9,561 nucleotides of DNA, taken from contig JACQAB010000076.1 in NCBI GenBank assembly GCA_016195205.1, forward strand, positions 1-9,561, written 5' to 3'. The stretch is from Pseudomonadota bacterium. Its GTDB lineage: Bacteria; Pseudomonadota; Alphaproteobacteria; UBA9219; RGZA01. Position numbers and translations under genes: made by a program. The notes beneath the pieces were generated by a model. It was not told the origin of the DNA and ran no database searches. It worked only from the letters and a program-made list of their open reading frames with translations. This document shows positions 6,449-9,561 of the stretch, in pieces (position 1 is the stretch's first letter; each line of letters begins with the position of its first letter).

Positions 6449-6603
6449 ATTCCCCTCCCCTTGAGGGAGGGGATAGGGGAGGGGTACGAGCCAAAAGCAA
6501 AGGTTGTTTCTTATAGCCTGTACCCCTCACCAAGAAAAGCTAAGCGTTTAGCTGAACCGCTAAACGCAAGCTTTTGCAACCTCCCCCTCAAGGGGAGAGG
6601 AAG
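6449..6603. repeat. MITE-like structured intergenic repeat with imperfect terminal inverted repeats
   Basis: This element fills most of the 247-base divergent gap between the beta-synthase and secG. Its ends are inverted copies: about 20 of 24 bases around CTCCCCTTGAGGG at 6452-6475 match the reverse complement of 6579-6603. Each end is also a hairpin: CCCCTCCC/GGGAGGGG (6452-6459 with 6465-6472) on the left and CTCCCC/GGGGAG (6581-6586 with 6592-6597) on the right. Inside are a 9-base inverted pair GAGGGGTAC/GTACCCCTC (6479-6487 with 6520-6528) and a long central hairpin (6535-6575). It encodes no protein and no transposase, so it resembles a non-autonomous mobile or REP-like element. No target duplication could be identified. 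On the minus strand, TATAAG (6515-6510) could be a -10 element for the beta-synthase but lacks a convincing -35. The other 70 or so bases before secG (6604-6675) show only the secG ribosome binding site. Confidence 0.65.
6535..6575. terminator. Central hairpin of the repeat, bidirectional terminator-like
   Basis: GCGTTTAGC (6544-6552) pairs perfectly with GCTAAACGC (6559-6567) around a 6-base loop TGAACC. After a small bulge (AA against A), AAAAGCT (6535-6541) pairs with AGCTTTT (6569-6575), giving 16 base pairs in all. Each strand ends in a short T run (TTTTG on plus, TTTTCTT on minus), so it could act as a weak terminator either way. It lies upstream of both flanking genes, where an ordinary terminator is not expected. 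It is more likely part of the repeat, although on the minus strand it could attenuate transcription into the beta-synthase. Confidence 0.35.
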
Positions 6604-6675
6604 AATAAATAAAACTGGAAAAACCCCCGCCAAACCGCTATCACTGAGTCCCGTCATAAATCCTAAGGTGAACCC

Positions 6676-7083
6676 ATGACAGCAACCTTGCTGGTCATCC
6701 ATGTTTTGTTGGCCATTGCCCTGATCGGCGTCATCCTGATCCAGCGTCCATCCTCCGACGGCGGAGGTCTGATGGGCGGCGGTGGCGGGGCCGCCAGCCT
6801 GGGCGGTTTGATGACCGTGCGCGGCACGGCCAACCTGCTGACGCGCGTGACATCATTCCTGGCCACGGCCTTCATTGTTACCAGCATCGTGTTGACGATC
6901 ATTGCCGGTTCGTCGCACGGTACGCGTTCGCTGGCCGATCAAATTCCCGCCAACCCGCCTGCCGCGCCAGCCACGCCCGTGCAGCAGAACGGCGCACCCG
7001 CTACGCCCGCCCCATCGCCTGCGACGTCAGGCACTCCGGCACCGGCAGCCCCGACGGCGCCCGCTGTGCCTGTGTCGAAGTAA
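6676..7083 (+). CDS. secG: Preprotein translocase subunit SecG
   Basis: The small inner-membrane subunit of the SecYEG channel, which helps SecA drive protein export. The 135 residues have the expected two transmembrane helices, about 4-22 (TLLVIHVLLAIALIGVILI, followed by QRP) and 57-77 (RVTSFLATAFIVTSIVLTIIA). They are joined by the glycine-rich loop GGGLMGGGGGAASLGG (29-44), a SecG hallmark. A tail rich in Pro, Ala and Thr (about 91-133) follows; extensions of this sort are common in alphaproteobacterial SecG and make it longer than the 110-residue E. coli protein. AAGGTG (6665-6670) lies 5 bases before the ATG and supports the start. pyrG follows after 21 bases, so the two are probably co-transcribed. 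Upstream is the structured repeat; no convincing promoter was seen between it and the gene. Confidence 0.93.
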   Translation: MTATLLVIHVLLAIALIGVILIQRPSSDGGGLMGGGGGAASLGGLMTVRGTANLLTRVTSFLATAFIVTSIVLTIIAGSSHGTRSLADQIPANPPAAPATPVQQNGAPATPAPSPATSGTPAPAAPTAPAVPVSK

Positions 7084-7104
7084 GCGAGGCCGGGCAACGA
7101 CGAG

Positions 7105-8742
7105 ATGCAAAAACCGCGTTTTATTTTTGTGACCGGCGGTGTGGTGTCTTCCTTGGGGAAAGGCATTGCCTCGGCGTCTCTGGCGGCTTTATTGCAGGCC
7201 CGCGGTTATAAGGTGCGCTGCCGCAAGCTGGACCCTTATTTAAACGTCGATCCCGGCACCATGTCGCCGATTCAGCACGGCGAGGTGTATGTCACCGACG
7301 ACGGCGCCGAAAGCGATCTTGACCTTGGCCATTACGAACGCTTCACCGGCGTCGCCGCCAAGCAAAGCGATAACATCACCACCGGCCGCATTTACCTGAA
7401 TGTCATCGCCCGCGAGCGCAAGGGCGACTATCTGGGTGCCACGGTGCAGGTCATTCCGCATGTCACTGATGCCATCAAAAATTTCGTCAAAAGCGATTTA
7501 GGCGATGAAGATTTCGTGCTGGTTGAAATCGGCGGCACGGTGGGCGACATCGAAGGCCTGCCTTTCCTTGAAGCCATCCGCCAGCTGGGCAACGAGTTGG
7601 GCAGGGAACGCACGCTGTTCATTCACCTTACGCTGCTGCCTTACATTTCCACCTCGGGCGAGTTGAAAACCAAGCCTACCCAGCATTCGGTGAAGGAACT
7701 GCTCAGCGTCGGTATTCAGCCCGGCGTACTGGTATGCCGTGCCGACCGTGAGATTCCCGAAGGCGAACGCCGCAAAATCGCGCTGTTCTGCAACGTGCCG
7801 GAAAGAAACGTAATCGCCGGACTGGATGTCGACACCATTTACGACGTGCCCATCGCCTATCACGCCCAGAAGTTTGACCGCGTGGTGCTGGAACATTTCG
7901 GCATGGATGCTTCGAAGGAACCTGATCTTTCCCGCTGGCAGCAGATTGTCTCGCGCATCCGCCAGCCGGAAAGCGAAGTCAAAATCGCCGTGGTCGGCAA
8001 ATACACAACTATGTTGGATAGCTATAAGTCGTTATCTGAAGCGCTGATCCATGGCGGCATCGCCAACAACGTGCGCGTCAACGCTTGGTGGGTGGATTCG
8101 GAAGTTTTCGAAAGCGAAGACGCCGTGCGCAAGCTGGAAGGCGTCAGCGCCATTCTGGTTCCCGGTGGCTTCGGCGAGCGCGGCACGCTGGGCAAAATCC
8201 GCGCCGCGCAATTCGCGCGCGAGCATAAGGTTCCCTATTTTGGCATCTGCTTTGGCATGCAAATGGCGGTGATCGAGGTGGCGCGGCACCTGGCCAGCAT
8301 GCCGGGCGCCAGTTCCACCGAATTCGCCCCGCAGGAAAACCCCGTGGTGGGGCTGATGACGGAATGGATGAAGGGCAATCAGCTTGAAAAACGCGCCATT
8401 GGCGGTGATCTGGGCGGCACCATGCGCTTAGGCAATTATTCTTGCCATCTTCTGAAAGGCAGCAAGGCCCGCGCGGCCTATGGCGATCAGGAAAAGATCA
8501 ATGAGCGTCACCGCCACCGCTATGAGGTGAACATTCATTTTAAAGCCGCGCTGGAAAAAGCCGGGCTGATCTTCAGCGGCATGTCGCCCGACGGCCAGCT
8601 GCCCGAAATTGTCGAGTTGAAAGACCACCCCTGGTTCCTGGGCGTGCAATTTCATCCCGAGTTGAAGTCGAAGCCGTTTGCGCCGCATCCGCTGTTCACC
8701 GCCTTTGTTCGCGCCGGGCTTGAACGCTCGCGGTTGGTGTAG
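7105..8742 (+). CDS. pyrG: CTP synthase (glutamine-hydrolysing)
   Basis: Converts UTP, ATP and glutamine to CTP, the last step of pyrimidine nucleotide synthesis; a cytoplasmic tetramer. The 545 residues match the E. coli enzyme (545). The N-terminal synthetase domain (about 1-270) opens with FVTGGVVSSLGKGI, with P-loop Lys19, and includes CRKLDPYLNVDPGTMSP and EIGGTVGDIEG. The C-terminal class I glutamine amidotransferase domain (about 290-540) carries the nucleophile Cys382 in YFGICFGMQ and the His517/Glu519 pair in QFHPELKSKP, so the catalytic triad is complete. Only a weak purine stretch (GACGAG) directly precedes the ATG, and GAGG lies further up at 7086-7089. Translation may therefore be partly coupled to secG, whose stop is 21 bases upstream. 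The next gene starts 2 bases after the stop. Identification is certain. Confidence 0.98.
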   Translation: MQKPRFIFVTGGVVSSLGKGIASASLAALLQARGYKVRCRKLDPYLNVDPGTMSPIQHGEVYVTDDGAESDLDLGHYERFTGVAAKQSDNITTGRIYLNVIARERKGDYLGATVQVIPHVTDAIKNFVKSDLGDEDFVLVEIGGTVGDIEGLPFLEAIRQLGNELGRERTLFIHLTLLPYISTSGELKTKPTQHSVKELLSVGIQPGVLVCRADREIPEGERRKIALFCNVPERNVIAGLDVDTIYDVPIAYHAQKFDRVVLEHFGMDASKEPDLSRWQQIVSRIRQPESEVKIAVVGKYTTMLDSYKSLSEALIHGGIANNVRVNAWWVDSEVFESEDAVRKLEGVSAILVPGGFGERGTLGKIRAAQFAREHKVPYFGICFGMQMAVIEVARHLASMPGASSTEFAPQENPVVGLMTEWMKGNQLEKRAIGGDLGGTMRLGNYSCHLLKGSKARAAYGDQEKINERHRHRYEVNIHFKAALEKAGLIFSGMSPDGQLPEIVELKDHPWFLGVQFHPELKSKPFAPHPLFTAFVRAGLERSRLV

Positions 8743-8744
8743 CG

Positions 8745-9413
8745 ATGCTTGAATATTTCCTGTTCGACGAGGTCTCTGTTTTCCTGCGCGGATTGCTGCT
8801 GGGCGTGCTGGTGGCCGCGCCAGTAGGGCCGGTGGGGTTGCTGTGCATCCGTCGCACCCTGCAGAACGGCATTTTCTCGGGACTTCTTACGGGTCTTGGC
8901 GCCGCCATGGCCGATGCCATTTTTGGCGCCGTGGCGGCGTTTGGCGTCACGGCGGTGCTAAGCTGGGTGTCCGACGTGGAAAAAGAAATCCGTCTATTCG
9001 GCGGCATGTTCCTGGTGGGGATGGCGCTGTTCACCATCGTCCGCAAAGTGCATATCAAGCGCGAGAAGGGGGCGGCCCCCCATAGCCTGGCGGCCCATGC
9101 GGTAAGCGGGCTTCTCATCACCCTTACCAACCCGCTTACGCTGATCGGCGTGCTGGCGATGGTGGCGGCGTTTTCGGGACATCTGACGTTTGTGCAGTCC
9201 GCCACGCTGACGGGGGGGATTTTCTGCGGCTCGGCGGCGTGGTGGCTTATGCTTTGTGGCGGAACCCATCTGATGCGCAAGCATTTCACCGATAACGCCA
9301 TCACCTGGGTAAATCGCGGCACGGCGGTGCTTATTCTGGCGCTGGGCGGATGGGCGTTTTACACCGGCCTGATGGCGCTGGCAGGCCACCCTTTGCCGCC
9401 GCTGCATCTGTAA
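8745..9413 (+). CDS. LysE/RhtB family exporter
   Basis: A 222-residue inner-membrane protein of the LysE superfamily, whose members export amino acids and related small molecules using the proton gradient. The substrate cannot be told from sequence. About six hydrophobic segments are visible at roughly 11-34, 42-72, 82-101, 118-143, 153-172 and 189-213. The N-terminal signature is present as APVGPVGLLCIRRTL followed by G-rich GLLTGLGAAMADAIFG, and the mid-protein TLTNPLTLIG matches the family's NP motif after the charged loop (KVHIKREKG, about 101-109). The length is typical (200-225). The ATG lies only 2 bases after the pyrG stop, with no separate ribosome binding site. It is therefore almost certainly translated by coupling in the secG-pyrG transcript. 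This adjacency does not prove a link to nucleotide metabolism. Confidence 0.88.
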   Translation: MLEYFLFDEVSVFLRGLLLGVLVAAPVGPVGLLCIRRTLQNGIFSGLLTGLGAAMADAIFGAVAAFGVTAVLSWVSDVEKEIRLFGGMFLVGMALFTIVRKVHIKREKGAAPHSLAAHAVSGLLITLTNPLTLIGVLAMVAAFSGHLTFVQSATLTGGIFCGSAAWWLMLCGGTHLMRKHFTDNAITWVNRGTAVLILALGGWAFYTGLMALAGHPLPPLHL

Positions 9414-9463
9414 AAAGCCTAATAAACTTGCTTTTCAGCAGGCGGATGGCGTAAACCCCTGCC

Positions 9464-9561
9464 ATGAATTTACGCAACATCGCCATCATCGCCCACGTCG
9501 ACCACGGCAAAACCACGCTGGTCGACGCGCTTTTGAAGCAATCGGGCACCTTCCGCGCCAA
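9464..9561 (+). CDS. typA: Ribosome-associated GTPase TypA/BipA, partial (N-terminal 32 codons)
   Basis: The start of a translational GTPase of the EF-G type that acts on the ribosome, known for roles in ribosome assembly and stress or cold growth. Only 32 full codons are inside the window; the family is about 605 residues. The visible part, MNLRNIAIIAHVDHGKTTLVDALL followed by KQSGTFRA, contains the G1 loop AHVDHGKTT. The MNLRN start and LVDALLKQSGTFR favour TypA over LepA, which usually reads HIDHGKSTLADRL. The 50-base gap after the LysE gene has an AT-rich 6-bp inverted pair AAAAGC/GCTTTT (9413-9418 with 9430-9435). It also has a 5-bp pair GCAGG/CCTGC (9438-9442 with 9458-9462) just before the ATG. 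Neither is convincing as a terminator. No strong ribosome binding site or promoter was seen, so read-through from upstream is possible. Confidence 0.93.
   Translation, partial: MNLRNIAIIAHVDHGKTTLVDALLKQSGTFRA

Noticed and set aside
6429..6533. 35-residue N-terminal extension of the cystathionine beta-synthase (upstream in-frame start)
   Set aside because: The extension translates the palindromic repeat (Pro/Ser/Arg/Gly-rich peptide), and family proteins begin near MSAQNVLELIGHTPLV; the ATG at 6428 fits better.
6511..6702. 63-codon minus-strand frame across the repeat and secG start
   Set aside because: It translates the palindromic element and the antisense of secG; no independent support.
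8696..9322. 208-codon open frame on the minus strand opposite the LysE gene
   Set aside because: Composition (Pro, Ser, Arg, Thr rich) is what results from reading a membrane-protein gene backwards; no motif.
9413..9435. AAAAGC/GCTTTT inverted pair as a terminator after the LysE gene
   Set aside because: The 6-bp stem is mostly A-T with an 11-base loop and a short T run; too weak to call.

Overview
The window looks like chromosomal DNA of an alphaproteobacterium. It is moderately GC-rich, and it has the conserved layout trpE and a PpiD-type chaperone on the minus strand, diverging from tpiA on the plus strand, followed by secG and pyrG. The species cannot be named from the sequence alone.

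Layout. Positions 1-1015 (minus) hold the first two thirds of trpE, running off the left edge. Positions 1064-2941 (minus) hold a membrane-anchored peptidyl-prolyl isomerase (PpiD/SurA-like). A 74-base divergent gap with a good sigma70-type promoter facing ppiD leads to tpiA (3016-3744, plus). Next come a 90-codon gene of unknown function with a strong ribosome binding site (3767-4039, plus), then two minus-strand genes for reverse transsulfuration. These are a 5'-truncated cystathionine gamma-lyase/synthase (4058-5101) and an essentially complete cystathionine beta-synthase (5037-6428). A structured repeat of about 150 bases (6449-6603) lies just upstream of the beta-synthase start. The plus strand then carries secG (6676-7083), pyrG (7105-8742), a LysE-family exporter (8745-9413) and the first 32 codons of typA/bipA (9464 to the right edge).

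How the genes relate. Most are housekeeping genes: tryptophan synthesis, envelope protein folding, glycolysis, protein secretion, CTP synthesis and a ribosome-associated GTPase. The block at 3767-6603 appears to sit between tpiA and secG, which are often close together in this group. It would convert homocysteine and serine to cystathionine and then to cysteine.

The most notable feature is the junction at about 5069-5078. The last conserved residues of the beta-synthase run directly, with a +1 change of frame, into the conserved RSHNPTR segment of the gamma-lyase. The expected 45-60 N-terminal residues of the lyase and any intergenic DNA are absent. This looks like a deletion that joined two adjacent genes. 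It may leave a broken lyase, or a near-fusion that needs only one base of frame change to become a single bifunctional protein. I found no RNA gene, CRISPR array, transposase or phage gene.
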